A DNA stretch of 64,000 nt, taken from Avena insularis (taxonomy: Eukaryota > Streptophyta > Magnoliopsida > Poales > Poaceae). Positions 1 through 13,130 of the stretch are shown piece after piece (the first letter of the stretch is position 1; every line of letters starts with the position of its first letter). The notes under the pieces are model-generated. The model was not told the origin of the DNA and did not search any database. It was given only the letters and a program-made list of their open reading frames with translations. The stretch covers positions 1,364,001 to 1,428,000 of the forward strand of contig JAJUPC010000035.1 in assembly GCA_023614405.1 (NCBI GenBank), given 5' to 3'. Position numbers and translations under genes: made by a program.

Positions 1-3000
1 TAGGTGTTTTTGGAGGGCACTGGAGACTTGGCTAACTCATGAAGAATTAAGGGATCTTCATATATTATATTTGATCAAGCCAAGTCATTAGGATTATCTT
101 ATCCCTATCTTATATCCAATGTGCCTCTTCACGGTAACTTGTACTAAACTCATTTATATTGTAAGTTACTTGCCCCTTTACATGTTTTCATTTTGTACCA
201 AGTATGTGTTTGTATTTGGTGTTCCTCATGCTTGCTTATTTTGTGTATTCAAGTATGTCTAGGTGTTTGGCACATCATTTACTCGTGTCTTTTGTTTTGA
301 GCCTCTAATGCATATTGATGATATCTTATTTGGCTCTTTTTGAGTGGTTAATGGAACATTCCATTTTGGGGGAGTGATATGCCTCGCGCATCTCTCAAAC
401 CTTAAAATGTGTGTACGTGAGTACTACCACTTAGTATTGATATTGCAAGCTTATCTAGTCACTATGTGGTTCGTCATACTCATGAGAAATTCAAATTCTA
501 AATGTCTATTAATTCTCTCTAGTTGAGGTTGCCTTGCCTCTTATTAAGAAAAAAATGAATATCACCTTATGGGGGAGTAATATGCTTCTTTTGCATATCA
601 CAATCCTAGGAAATGTGAACAAATGAGTTAGTGCCACTTAGAGTTGATATTGTTGATTATCTTGTTTCTAGGTGGCATGTTGGATCAAACAAGGTCCTAT
701 TTTTGTTAGAAGCTTTTATTACTCGTCTTTTCGGTCTTTGTTTGAGTAAGAAGTTCTAGATGCGGTCTTCCTCAAATACATATCTCTATATCTTTTTGGG
801 AGACCAGTTGTTCAAGTTATTCTAATCATTGCTTTGCATGATTGTGTGACTATATTGAAGCTATTAAGAATCTCTATCTTTGCATAGTGCTTAATATCTT
901 TATTCCTATCCTATGCTTTTTATTGTGAATATTTATCTTTAATATCCGTGCAATATACCATCAAAAATCATTTCCAATTCACTGATTGTCTTCGACAATT
1001 GATATACTTATGTGTGGTACCATTTGTGGGTCATCTTCACCTTGAATTTCACCTCTTATTGCCTTATTTTATTTCTAATTTTTATTGTTGTGGCTCCCAT
1101 TGTCTTCCTTGGCTTTTGAACATCTCTTTGATGATGTTTTTGATTATTATAAAATATGCTTTAGTGGAAGACAAACCTTTTTTCTCGGAACCTTGTGCCA
1201 TTGTGAAAAGTGTTAAGGGTTTGGTTTATTTGTTGAAACATTGCTCTTTTGGGAGTTTGCTATCTCATTCTTTCTTCTCTATTTTATTTGCTTGAATGAG
1301 ATAAATCTTTGAGTATTTTTGTTTTATTTCATCGTTTTGCTCAATAGTTTTTGCTTCGTTCATTTGTTGAACTTCGTTGAACAAATCTTTTGTTGATTTG
1401 ATTCTTTGATATAGTTTGGGCAACAAATGTGTTTTGTCACACCTTGTATGCCTTCTTGAATATTTTGGTGTTTTTCCAAATTATATATTCTTTGGATATT
1501 GAAAGTCTCCATGTGTTTGCTTTCTTTGATCCAATATATAGGTTATACTCCATCAAATCCTTAAACGGCTAAGATGTGCATGAAATTCAAATTTCATCTC
1601 TAAATATGTACATATTTTTATGGAGTGTGTCCTATGTGTTGTGGTTAGTCTAACCACTTTGCACCCAATAAGTTTGGGGACCAATATGTACTTGAATGTT
1701 GTTTTAGGTAGATTGGAGATGCAATGGATGCTTGTCTCGTCTATAAAGAAAGTGTTGTCACCACATGATAATTGGAGCCAAGCTAGGATGATTGAAAAAA
1801 TCTTATCTACTACATCATACCATTGCTATCTCGGTAACAAGTATCTTATTCATGCATACTATTCTTTCATCCAATCTCTTGTAGGTTGCATCTTGGCATG
1901 AATTTATCCGTTTGTAAATGTTGCGGTTCTTGCAAGGATCTCTGAAAGACTTCTTTATCCTTATTGCTTATGTGAGTAATTTGAGATGATGCATATAATG
2001 GGGAGTATATAACATCATGTTCATGATTCACCAATTCCAAATATGCCTTCTAGCAATTTATTGCATATCAATTCCTCAAGGTACTCTCATGTGCAATATT
2101 GTTGAAATTGCTTTGAATCCTTCCTTTTGCTACTTGTTGCCTTTCTCAAAGTATACGAACTAGCATTTGTTCCCTTAGTGTTAGTTGTGATGTTTTTGAT
2201 GTTTTTATTTTTTCTATGGTGAAGTTCATTGATATACCATAAGAGAAAATAAAGACATGGGCTATATATGCACTTAAGTGAAAAATGTCATGTTTGGTAT
2301 ATCTTATGACCTCCTCTTGGACATCATGTTTTCTTATTTTATCAACCTCTTATGTATGGTTGTTTATTTGTGGATTATTATCATGTTTTGTCCACTTATA
2401 AACTTGTATACACGAGAGTGTTAATCTCTCGCCTTGATATCATCGCTCTTTGCCGGCCATATCTCTCATCCTCTTGGTTTTTAATGGTATTGGTAAGGTC
2501 TTGATTTATGAGTGCTTGGTTTACTTTTATTTCATCTTCACGCACTCATATCTCATATTTGGTTTCTTTTGGACTTAAGCTTGTCTTGACAAGTGTATTT
2601 ATTTATATCTACTCCTTGTATCTTGGTTGTGTTCTAAATAATATAGAGGGAGTGAGGATTCCATGTTTGTGCATATTGTATTCAAATACAATAATTAAAA
2701 TTTATGCACGAATCTTGGGGAGCTTCCTTATTTCATTTAGAGCACTATTTGTCCATTTGATTTTTTGGATCATTGGATTGCTTGCTTCACCCGTTGAAGT
2801 TTCTTCACCGTTTTATCCTTATAGCAATCTTTGATCCTCAATATAGCTTGAATTCCTCCAAATATTCGTCATTGGATACGTGCATTTGATTTCACTCAAA
2901 TTATGAGAAATGCACACCTTGGGGATGAACTCATACTATATTGGCCTTCTAACTTTGTCATCCATTTTGGCACTTGTTGTCAATGGGGGAGAAGTTTAGA

Positions 3001-3406
3001 TGGTTTAAGGGAAATGGTTTTATACTTAAGATTGGTTTGTTATTAAGTGTTTGCCTTTCATGCATTTCATCTTTATTATGTTTTGCATGGTTGTATATAT
3101 AGTGTAAACTCTCCCAAAGTTTATTTTTGACAATGTATGCAATGAAATTCAAGTTCATCACACATGCATATATTGTGGGGGAGTTTGCTCTATATATGTT
3201 GGTTCTACTCACATCTCTTACATTAGTTGTAGTTTGTGTAAGTAGAATCAGTTTTGATATGTGCTAGTAGCTTTGTGTTACTTAACCATATCAAATGCAA
3301 CCTCTTGTACACAACTTATTCTCAGATAAGCTGCGTACTTGTTTCTAATATTCATTATATAAACCCTCTTGTTGTGATTGTCATCAATTACCAAAATGGG
3401 GGAGAT
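1..3406 (+). mobile_element. Sirevirus-type Copia element, 3' non-coding internal region
   Basis: This AT-rich stretch has no convincing coding frame; the longest ORFs (about 90-115 codons) have no recognisable domain. It contains repeated polypurine-tract-like GGGGGAG motifs near 368, 571, 2987, 3176 and 3398. The last lies immediately before the LTR that starts at 3407. Several polypurine tracts upstream of the 3' LTR are a known hallmark of the Sirevirus lineage of Copia elements, so I read this as the 3' internal end of such an element whose pol genes lie left of the window. The lineage call is inference from the tracts, the long LTR and the gag that follows. Confidence 0.65.
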
Positions 3407-5768
3407 TGAAAGAGTAATTGCCCCAATGTGTGGTTTTGGTGATTAATGACAATCCCTATGGACTAATGTTTTCACTGAGTTTTATATGAAGGAATATTCC
3501 ATAGGTCATGCTTGTAGTCTATGTGTTGGATTCAAGTATGGATGCCATGAAGATAAAGATATACCTTGAGTATTGGCATCAAGATCATCGAGTTGAAGAG
3601 AATAATATGATATGATCAAGATCTTGAGAGTGTGATCTCAATAGAATAATTCAAGATATGGCTCTAAGACGGTGTCATGATAGCCTCATTAGTTGAGCTA
3701 TGCTTGACTTAGATTTAGAGCATGTAATCAAATTAATAGTTCTTTATGTACCTCAAGATATTGAGATGTAGCATGATAAGATACATGGTTGACCTATACA
3801 AAAAGTGAAGATCTTATATAGCCCATGAGAGGATGACATCAAGTGGTGATCATCATCAAGGTTGAGAAGGGCAGATTCAAGATAAGCATCTCGAGAAGAT
3901 TATTTTCTTGAAGCTTGCCGTCCATATTGGTGATAATGGACATGTGAAGACATGTATTAATGAAGCTATCCAATAGTGGTGTATGGGGGAGCAAATTAGG
4001 AGTCTTCATGAAGCAACAACAATCAAGTGATGCATTCCGGCTTGGATGGAGATTGAAGTGTTGTCATCAAGATCAAGCGGGATGTGCAAGGCAAAGGTAT
4101 GGCCTTGCTAGGTTTTCCTTTTACCGGTCTCAAGGTGGTTGTTGGGAGATCGGGTTATAGGATACATAACCGCACTATTAAGAGGGGCTTTCGGTTGGGT
4201 AACTTGATCACATCGTCATAGGGAACTCAATCCTTTGCATTCTTTGCATCTTCCTATTTTGTTGCTTCTTGGTGTTTCTCCATTTGAGGTTCTTTAGCTT
4301 GTTGCTAGCTCTTCAACAAACCCAAGTTCATCGAAAACAGAATTCGTATGCATCTTCTATGGCGTTTTCGAGTTTGAAGGTTTTATCGGTTCTTCTTATA
4401 GGGAGGCTTCTTAACTTTATTAATTTGGTTCTATCCTCCTCTATTGGACTATGATTTTTCTCCGCACCATATTTTAGGGCTAGTTGTCCTCGTCAAAACA
4501 AGCCCAAGATCATCGAAATCGGAGTCCGGACACAAAAGTTATCGCCGTTTTCGTGTGTCCTGTTTGGTTCCAGCGGAATTCCGGCGGGAATTCCGGTGGA
4601 CCGAGTCTGTGGCCGGAATTTCCGGTGACCGCCAGAAATTTCCGGCAAACCGCCGAAAAAATGTTCTGTATGCTGTTTCGGTTTGTACCGAAACTTTTGG
4701 TTTTGACCGGAAATTCCGGCGACTGAACCGGCGGCGCCAGTTTTGTCGCTGGAACGTGTTCGCCCAGCGCATGTTGCTTCCAACGGTCACCCCCCAAAGT
4801 TCTAGATTTATAGAAGGAGGGCTTCTTCCCCAAAGTTCTAAGGCTCTTGAGCACGTTTTTGACCTCCATTGTTGACCCCTTTGAGCTTTCTTCCTCTCCG
4901 TTCCCTCCTATGATTCTTGCATCTTTTTGAGGGCTTTGGAAGAGAAGATCTAGATTTACAATCCCCACCAATCAATTTCTCCTCTAAGTGAGGGAAACCC
5001 CTTAGATCTAGATCTTGGAGTCATTTGTTGGTTTCCACCATTGTTCTTCCTCTCTAATTCATCCCTAGTACTTGTTGGTTTTGTGGGATTTGAGAGTGGA
5101 GGGTTTGAGAACCCTTGGTGTTCTTGCTTTGCATTCTTGCATAAGTGTTGAGCTCTCCATTACGATTTGTTCGAGTGAGATACCGTGAGCTTGTTACTCT
5201 TGGAGGGTGACCTCCTAGTTGGCTTGGCGGTTGGTACCGTGGTGTCCTCTTCGTGGAAGATTGTGAAGAGACCCGGGCTTCTCCTTCGTGGAGCTTGTGA
5301 AGTGGTTGTGGAGCTTGCCATCTCTGGAGTGGAGAAACAGCTAGCCATAAGGAAAGGGCCTATTCCTTCGTGGGATAGACTCGGAGAAGAAGGTGAGCCT
5401 TCGTGGTGTTGGAAAATACTTTGTGGAATCCCACACCTCTCTAATGTGACGTACCTTACTTATAAGGGAACACGGGAATACATCTTCGTCTCCGCGTGCC
5501 TCGGTTATCTCTATATTCGAGCTTACTTTCCTTGTGATAGCCATCGAGCTTGAAGTACTTATATCTTGCTTATCACTTGTGGTATATTCATCTTGTGATA
5601 TCTTGCTTAGCTTAACTTGTTGTTGGTGCACTTAGTTGAGCCTAGTGTATTTAGGTTTTGTGCTTGTAAAATAAACGTTAGTTTAATTCCGCATTCTATC
5701 AAGCCAAAACCGTAATAGTTTTAAAATTGCCTATTCACCCCCCTCTAGGCGACATCTCTATCCTTTCA
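3407..5768 (+). repeat. LTR of Sirevirus-type Copia element (2.36 kb)
   Basis: It starts TGAAAG directly after the polypurine tract AAAATGGGGGAGAT and ends CTTTCA, giving matched inverted termini. A primer-binding site follows two bases later. Between about 4440 and 4900 the LTR becomes GC-rich and carries a cluster of GGAATTCCGG-type palindromic motifs. Internal sequence of the same lineage lies on both sides (3' internal end on the left, PBS and gag on the right), so this single LTR serves as the 3' LTR of one copy and the 5' LTR of another. ORFs inside it (for example 4444-4875) look like chance frames. Confidence 0.85.
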
Positions 5769-5770
5769 AC

Positions 5771-5782
5771 TGGTATCAGAGC
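5771..5782 (+). other. Primer-binding site, initiator tRNA-Met type
   Basis: The sequence TGGTATCAGAGC follows the LTR end after two bases. It is the standard complement to the 3' end of plant initiator tRNA-Met used by Copia elements to prime minus-strand DNA. It fixes the LTR end and shows that the element reads to the right from here. Confidence 0.9.
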
Positions 5783-5824
5783 AAGGTCTCTCCTTGTTTA
5801 GGCTTCACCGCCTAGAGTGTAAAG

Positions 5825-6085
5825 ATGTCGGCTAGGAGTATAGTGCACAATGACACAATTATCTTTGATGGCACAAATTATGCTTTGTGGAGAAATTGCT
5901 TGCTTTGTAATCTTAGGAACTTGTGTCCAAATATTGAGCGATTTCTAGATGTAGGTTTTTCTCCTCCGATGGATCCTCAAAATATATCTTTAGCGGATGA
6001 GAAAAATTTACATCTCGAAGCTCAAGTATCTAATGAGATTATTTTCTCTTTGAGCACCACAGTTAATTTGCTCTTGACGATTATA
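5825..6085 (+). pseudogene. Sirevirus-type gag, N-terminal fragment
   Basis: An ATG 43 nt past the primer-binding site opens a frame beginning MSARSIVHNDT, followed by FDGTNYALWRN and LDVGFSPP. The FDGxNYxxW pattern is typical of the N-terminus of Copia/Sirevirus gag, the nucleocapsid precursor that packages element RNA. About 85 residues are recognisable. Near 6085 the sequence changes abruptly to GC-rich unrelated DNA, although the frame runs on to 6175. No further gag or pol of this copy is seen downstream, so the rest was deleted or lost. Confidence 0.75.
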
Positions 6086-7935
6086 AAGCACAGCGGCGAT
6101 GTCGGCAACCCCACGGGGTCGAGGAAGGAGGAGAGGAGTGAACGAGAGAGAGAAGGGAGTCTACTGGACCGATAGGGCCAGTACCATTTTAGGTAGGTGT
6201 TTTGACCAGGCCAATTGGGCCAAGAATGGCCCAAATAGCCAATGGGGTTGGCCCAAACACTAAAAGGATTTTAATGATTTAGCAAAAGACCAAAATACCC
6301 CTAGAATTTAATAAATTCTAGAAAATAAAATATAGGTCTTAAAAATCCAAATAAAATATTTTTAGATTTATAATAATACAAGTTATTTAATTAAATTAAG
6401 AGGTTTATTTTCAATAGCATAAATTTAGGTTAAATATTTTTATAATATATATCCCATAAGGAATTTTGTAAAAATCAAGAAAATACCTAAAAATAAATAA
6501 AAATAACTTTTAGCATATTTAGTTATTATAGTATTTTAGAAAAATACTAAATTAATATTTAAGATACCAAAATAAAATTTCTTTAATTTAAATTCTTATT
6601 CTTAAAAAGAAATATCAAGAAAATAATTACAAGAGTTAAAATTAAATAATAATTAGTTTTTAACTCTATTAATAATATATTACATTATAAAAATAGTGAA
6701 TATAATATTTATAAAATATTGAGGTTATTCCTTAAAATGAATTCCTTCATTATACAAAGAAATTCTAGAAACTAAAATATTGGGTAAAACACACAAAGAA
6801 GATAGATAACTACATTACTATGCATATTCATTTTGATTCTTTAAATATTGTTCTTACCGGGCAATAATGATGTTTTGTAAACATGGAAGCTCAAGGTCCA
6901 GTGCAAGCATCCGACTTCACTACCTTGCAATCATAAGGCAAGTTCATCACTTGCTCATGTCCTTTGAAGAGTCTTTATCAAAGTATTTACAAATTGTGTG
7001 TTATCATCTATGTTTTGGAGAAAGAAATATTATTTTGTCAAAACAAATAAATGTTGATATCATCCTAAGTGATGATATGGATAAGGTGAGCAATGGAACC
7101 TAGGTTCCACTTGCAATAAGGTTAATCATCTAGGACTTAACAACCCATGTCATCAGTGATTCTAGCACCGTATATTACGCGTTAACCATGATATTTGGAA
7201 TGGGACGGAGAATTCAGATGTATCCTCTTCCTCTCGCATGTAGCCGGATGTGCAAGTCGTGGCTGATATTCTCGTAGCATGCATTAATTGGTAATTCATA
7301 GAGGATATGCAGCATATGGGTGGGAACCCTCAACGTCCCACAATAGTTCTAGCATTTAACGGTCTGTATTAACCATTGCCGTAATTCAATGGGTGGTCAT
7401 GGTGTACACCAAGGAGACATGTGGGGTTGCGAAGGGGGCAGTGATTGGCTTGGATCACCTACTGGGCCCCACATCATGGAATTGTGAAAGGGAAAGTACG
7501 CCCGGTTGTGCAACAAGGAGTTGATCTCTCAATGTTAAAGTAACGCACTTCTGTAGAGTGTAAGAATTGTATCTTGTTACTCCCTGTTCCGGGAAGGAGC
7601 TACGAACGCGGCAGGAAAGGAACTCCATGGAAGTTCTGGTCAACCTGTGAAGACTGATGGGCATAGTTTTTAACAATAAAATCAATCTTTGAAGAAAGAT
7701 TTACGAAAATTGCATAGTGCCAAGGACTAATAGTCCGAGGTGGTAGATAGAGCATCAAACTTCCCACCTTGCATATAATGAACTTGCTGGGTAACGCTGT
7801 TACTCACCCTTTCCATTGATCTCCTGCTTAGACTTTGAGGATCCATAAGATACCACTCTGTATGCACCAGCATGCCAAGATGATGTATTCTACAAGGAGC
7901 CTGACCTGTCGGGCGGTGTGAAAGGGGTGGACTAC
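6086..7935 (+). repeat. Non-coding retrotransposon-derived segment, repeat copy 1
   Basis: A short GC-rich head (6086-6180) is followed by an AT-rich stretch (about 6250-6840) and then a segment (about 6840-7770) that recurs in diverged form near 13135-14130. Shared landmarks include ATTTGGAATGGGACGGAGA, the phrase around GCGTTAACCATGA, and CTTGCAATCA near the start. No coding frame above 78 codons is present and none shows a domain. I infer LTR-derived sequence of a Gypsy-like family; the family is not identified. Confidence 0.5.
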
Positions 7936-10360
7936 TGTAACATCCCAGCATTAGAGCTTAGAAATAAGCTGAACCCAGATATGTGCATTGCATTCATGCA
8001 TAGAAAATCTGAATAGTTTTCGAGCTTTTGAACAAAACTTGTCAAAGTGATTGAAGCTTCCCTCAACTTGATGGAATTGAAGTAGATCATCAAGTTGACT
8101 GTGATAAGTTTCAATATGACCTTTGCTAAAACCTTATTTTGGGTAAGGGAGATTTGATCTAAGGGTAGATCAAATGTAATAAAAGTTAAACCCTAATACA
8201 TTATTTAATAGTTTATATTTGATCCTTAAGGAATCATATCCTTGTATTCATTACACAACTCATGAATACCATGTTATAAACATAACTTAAGTAATAGGAA
8301 TGTAACAACTAAAGCTTGATCTATCTTAATCTCATCTACTTATACCATGAGTATCATGGTAGTACCTAACCTTAACTCTTTAGTGAGATTGAGTAGGAAA
8401 GCAACCAAGTCAAGATCATTCACCATATACCTTTCTTTCCATATCAATCCTTATCATCTCTATTGAATCCTATTCTAATATCTGTTGTTCATCAATGTTG
8501 AGTAATCAAATATTGATTCACCAATTCTTAACCTATCAACTCTTGATATATCAACTCTTGACCATATCATAGCATTCACTTAAGGCCTATAAAGAAATAA
8601 GTAAGAAGGGGTAAATAGTAATGCTAGATTTGAATATCATATATAGTATGGGAGAGTTGGAAGGGAATCAAATCAATATGGTAATTGATGGAGTTAACTC
8701 ACTCCTGAATGGAGAGAAGAGTTATATGGAAGATATAACTATATGGTAACAAATAGGATTATAAGGAAGAACATTGAAGATAGATACCAATGAGTAATCC
8801 TATTGGATTAAGTGGGCATAGTCCATGAATAACATTCCTTAATCCAATAGAGATACTAAGAAGATTATTTTAATACAACTGTAAAGTTGTATTGATGAAA
8901 CCTTGATTAGCCAACTGGAAACCTAAGCCAAAAGTGATTAAAGGATTATAATGATGATGCTTTAGCCACCAAGATTGAATGCTTATATCAAGTATAAGTG
9001 ACATTGGTGGGCAGAACATGATTGAACCCTAGTATAGATATGTCATCCTAGGTTAGCCATGACAAGTCACAATCATATAATGTGAGGTTGGAGTATTAGA
9101 TACTGGAGTTAAGTAGAGACAAGATAGTATGATTAAGATGATGTTAAAGCAACATTGGATTAAATAAGTAGTATTTTCCTCTTTGGAAATACTAAGCACT
9201 TGAGGTGAAGTAGGATCTGATGTATACATCTATTAAAGTAATATTAGTAAAGGATGATTATGGAAGGGTATGAATGGAGTTGGAAGTAACTACTTGTTGG
9301 ATTGGAGATTATCAGCAGTAGTGTAGTTGATATAACCAAGTATGGATAGGTGAAGATTATGAAAGCTTTAGTGTTAAGCTCATTGGATTTATACATGGAT
9401 TTAGAAGAATAAAATGTGGATAAAAATATTCTTGTGAAGTAAAGCTCATCATGTTAACACATGATGATGGATATAAAGGAGTAGAATATCTAGGAAAGGA
9501 ATTCCTCAATTAGAAGTCCAGGATTGTGAATTATGGAAGATAGAAATTCTTGGTAAACACTAAACCCTAAATCTATAATCAAGCTTAGCATCCATCTCAT
9601 CTATTGGATAAATCATCTTATTTCCACAAAGCTTTATAGGAAGATTTTCCTATAGCAAATCACTCAAGCATATATTTGACACTTTCAAACCTCTAAATCA
9701 TGTGTACCACATAATTGGAAATTACTATAAACCATTATCCCCAATATTATAACCATATATGAATCACACTTAAGCAAGTAATGAATAGCTAGTTCCAGAA
9801 AAAAACTATGCATATTTTAATTAAGAAGGGTGGTTAGGATTCACCTGTTAGTAGATTTTGAATAATAAAATTCACCATTCTGAGAATCCTAATAATTAAA
9901 TTCTCTTATATAATGATTGTTATATAATAATAAAGATGGATACATGCTTTGCATATATTTAGCTATCTTAAACCATTATCATTACATTCATTATGAGGAA
10001 ATAAAAATCATTCTATAAGGGTATAATATGATTAACAAATCCCTAAAACCTTAACTCCTATATTATTTGTAATAAAATGTATATATCTTGTTATTCCCTA
10101 GATTCATGGGAGTAATATTAATCATATTAATTCCTTTGTATATCATACATCAAATAATGATATATGATCATTATATAAAAATTTCCCTCCAAACTCTAAA
10201 TTAACTAGAACTAAGTTTTATAAATAAATAAGGAAATATCCTATAATAAAGCCATGGTCTATTATAGAAAGAAAATTAATAACAAAGGCTTCTACAAAAT
10301 ATTAAAAAGGATTTATATAAAGAAATATAACAATATATATAATAAAGGTTCACAAAATGA
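7936..10360 (+). repeat. AT-rich non-coding DNA beginning with an LTR-like TGTAACATCCC end
   Basis: TGTAACATCCC at 7936 matches the usual 5' terminus of many grass Gypsy LTRs and is followed by the equally typical GCATTGCATTCATGCAT phrase. The next 2.4 kb is AT-rich with stops in every frame and nothing recognisable. It probably belongs to one very long or composite LTR-type sequence running on to about 15040, but no matching TG...CA partner end or primer-binding site was found, so the borders are uncertain. Confidence 0.4.
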
Positions 10361-11520
10361 TACTTAATACATTTCACTATTGCTACAATTATTTAGCAAA
10401 TAACTTCTATGAAGAGAGTTTCCAAAACAAATAAAAAACATAAATCTGAAAACAAAACAGAAATAGATAAGGAAAACAGAAAGAAAAGAAAAAGAGAACC
10501 AGGCCTGAGCAGCAGGCTGGCCCAGATTTTCTCCTCTCCTATCTACTGCCCAGCAGCAACACCTTTCCTCCTCCACTCATTTCGCCACGGCCCAACAGAA
10601 GCCCGGCCCAGATACCGTTTTGTCAACTCAATCCTCATCGTCTACCTCTTGCTCGTCCCAAAGCAGCTCGCTGTCGATCGCGCCACCGTCGTCGCGCTAA
10701 GATCCTCGCCCCGTCGTCCTGGAGTTGGGATAAGAATGACGGCGCTGTCATCTCTCTCCCCATACCTATCTCTCTTGGTCTCGTTTCCCCTAGCGTTTTC
10801 CCCTTTTGCCAAAACCCTAACTCGCCATGGCCTCGATCTAGAGCTCGCTTCCAGCCTCCCCTTGCCATTCTGAGGCCACCACAGAGACCGCGATGCTCGA
10901 CTTCGTCATTTTCCCCAAAGTGCGCTAGTCAGGGAGTTCCCTAACTTCAGGATTTGAGCCGTCTTCCCCGACATCGACGCCGTTTGCCAACGTTAATCGC
11001 CGTCGTCTCCAGCTGCACCTCGCCTCTACGACCGCTCCTCTGTGCTCACGGTGAGCTGGTGGTCCCCTAGGACCCTCTACTTCCTCCCATCCCTCTCTGG
11101 TTCGCTCCAGCCTCGAGCGCCGCCGTGCGGCCTCCGCTCTGGTCACCTTCGGCGAGGCTCCCGGCCACCCCAAGACCCCGCGCCACCCTAGTTAGGTTGC
11201 CCCTGTTTATACGCTCCCGATCCGCGCGCGTGCCGTAGCACCGCCACTGGATGGTCACCGGCGTCGGCCACCGTCCACCGCGCCGGTCAGCGCAAGTCAA
11301 CTCGGTGCGGGCCCCGTTGCTGTGGTGGCTTGCTGATGTGACCATGGGCCCACCTGTTCGTGTCTCTGGCTAGAGTAGGTAGGAGTGTAAAAGGAATTGT
11401 TGGTCTGTGCTGATGTCATCGTGGCGTGACGCCTACGTCACCCTTGACTAGTCCACTGCCCATGTGGCATCCAATGTGGCCACTGGCCCACTAGTCACTG
11501 ACTAGGGTAGGTTCTGTTTG
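10361..11520. repeat. GC-rich island inside AT-rich repeat
   Basis: About 1.1 kb of GC-rich DNA sits abruptly within AT-rich sequence. It carries overlapping ORFs on both strands (for example 10409-10873 plus, 11067-11345 minus), all of low-complexity Arg/Pro/Ala composition without domains. The same architecture, a GC-rich leader embedded in an AT-rich LTR, occurs in the LTRs of the Gypsy element at 41600-42600 and 51150-52150. I therefore read it as an LTR transcribed leader or promoter region rather than a gene. A captured host-gene fragment cannot be excluded. Confidence 0.35.
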
Positions 11521-13130
11521 GGTATAAAATATAATTTCCTGATTGTAACATTATTTAGAAAATGATTAAATCTTGTTAAATTAATAACTTCTGCTTTATA
11601 ATTCAGAAAAATATATGTAATATATGAAAATGTTTAGAAAAATAAAATCTAAAACTTAAAACTATTATTAAACATTATTATGTCAACAATCTAAATAAAT
11701 ATTATTTAATAAAAAAATTATAAGTAATAATACTTTGATAATTCATATTTTAATATTGGTAACTATAAAAAAAATATAAATAAAATACTAAAAATCCTAG
11801 AAAAATAAAAACTATAATTTAAAACTATAATCATACATTATTATTTCACTTAATTAAATATTTGTTATTTATTAAGTTGTTATAAACTATAAAGTAATAA
11901 ATCTTATAAACATCATATCTTATTATTTATAAATCACAAAAATAAATATAATATACCAAAATGATCACAAAAATAATACCTACATGTTAAAAATATAATA
12001 TTCCACTTTTGAGTTAAAAATTAATATTTTAATAACTTGAATTTAAATCTATTTATTGATTTATTAATTCATATAAGGGTAAATAAAATTTGTTAATATT
12101 TCTAAAATTGCCAATTTATGTCTAATAAGTAATATTAGTCTTAAATATTTATAATGTAAAGTCTAATTGGTTCAACACATTTTAAATACAATTATATTGA
12201 ATTATCATTCAAACCATATATGTAGTTTATTTTTCTAAAAAGATCTTTAACAAATATAAAATCTTTAAGAATGATATTTTAACCAAATAAAATATTTTAC
12301 CATTGTTTCACTCACAACTTTATAATGGACTAAATACAGAGATAATTCATAAGTAGTAAATAATATTGTTTACTTATTCACAAACCATAACCATACCCTT
12401 ATAAGGAGATAAATCCTTTTATACATGTATAAGGTTAGGAAACCACTATTCAAATAGAAGTGTTACCATTCTTAAAGTATCCTTAGAGAAACATTATGAA
12501 GTACACAAGGTACAAATAACATAAGCAATATACCTTAAGTTCGTCTATGTCTTTAAAGTTAACTCTAGTCTACAATACTTCAAGTACTATGCTAAAGATA
12601 TTGTTATGTATTTTATAGTTAACTTTGGTTTGTTATACATCTCAAATCCAAACTATTCCAACAAGCACAAACAACATCGACCACCTCTGATTAACCACAA
12701 GGATTGTTTAAACCTTAATAAAGAAATCTTTTCTTCAAAAGTTATTCGTTTTGCCACTTCAATCAACAGATGACAACTAATTATAATCACATTACTTTAT
12801 ACTTTACTTGTATATTAGGATTGTTAACACTTAAGTTCCTTATAAATGACAATACTTGTAAGGTAAGATTTAAAGATAAGGCAATTCTTATATAAGTAAT
12901 CTTTGAATAGCATTCCACAATTGTGTATCTTATTGTTGTATGATGTTATAATTACATATTGTTTCACACCCACTCACAAGCCCTAATAAGAATCACAAGT
13001 GTGAAACTTATCTAAAAGGACAACACATTCTAAAGAAACCATTCCTAGCATTCAAATCCTAGAGCAACGCTATTCCCGGGATTCGCGTTTTTCAATTGCA
13101 TTACATTACTTATGCATAATAGCATTTTGC
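11521..13130. repeat. AT-rich non-coding stretch
   Basis: Very AT-rich sequence with frequent stops in all six frames. No ORF, terminal repeat or recognisable motif was seen. It lies between the GC-rich island and repeat copy 2 and is probably part of the same LTR-type unit. Confidence 0.4.

Noticed and set aside
948..1295. 115-codon ORF in the first kilobases
   Set aside because: No domain, biased hydrophobic composition from T-rich DNA, and located in the non-coding 3' region of a Sirevirus-type element.
4444..4971. Overlapping ORFs of up to 153 codons on both strands
   Set aside because: They sit in the CpG-rich part of a Copia LTR and show no domain.
10409..10873. 154-codon plus-strand ORF in a GC-rich patch
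   Set aside because: Low-complexity composition, no domain, overlapping ORFs on the other strand and location in repeat-like DNA; not treated as a gene.
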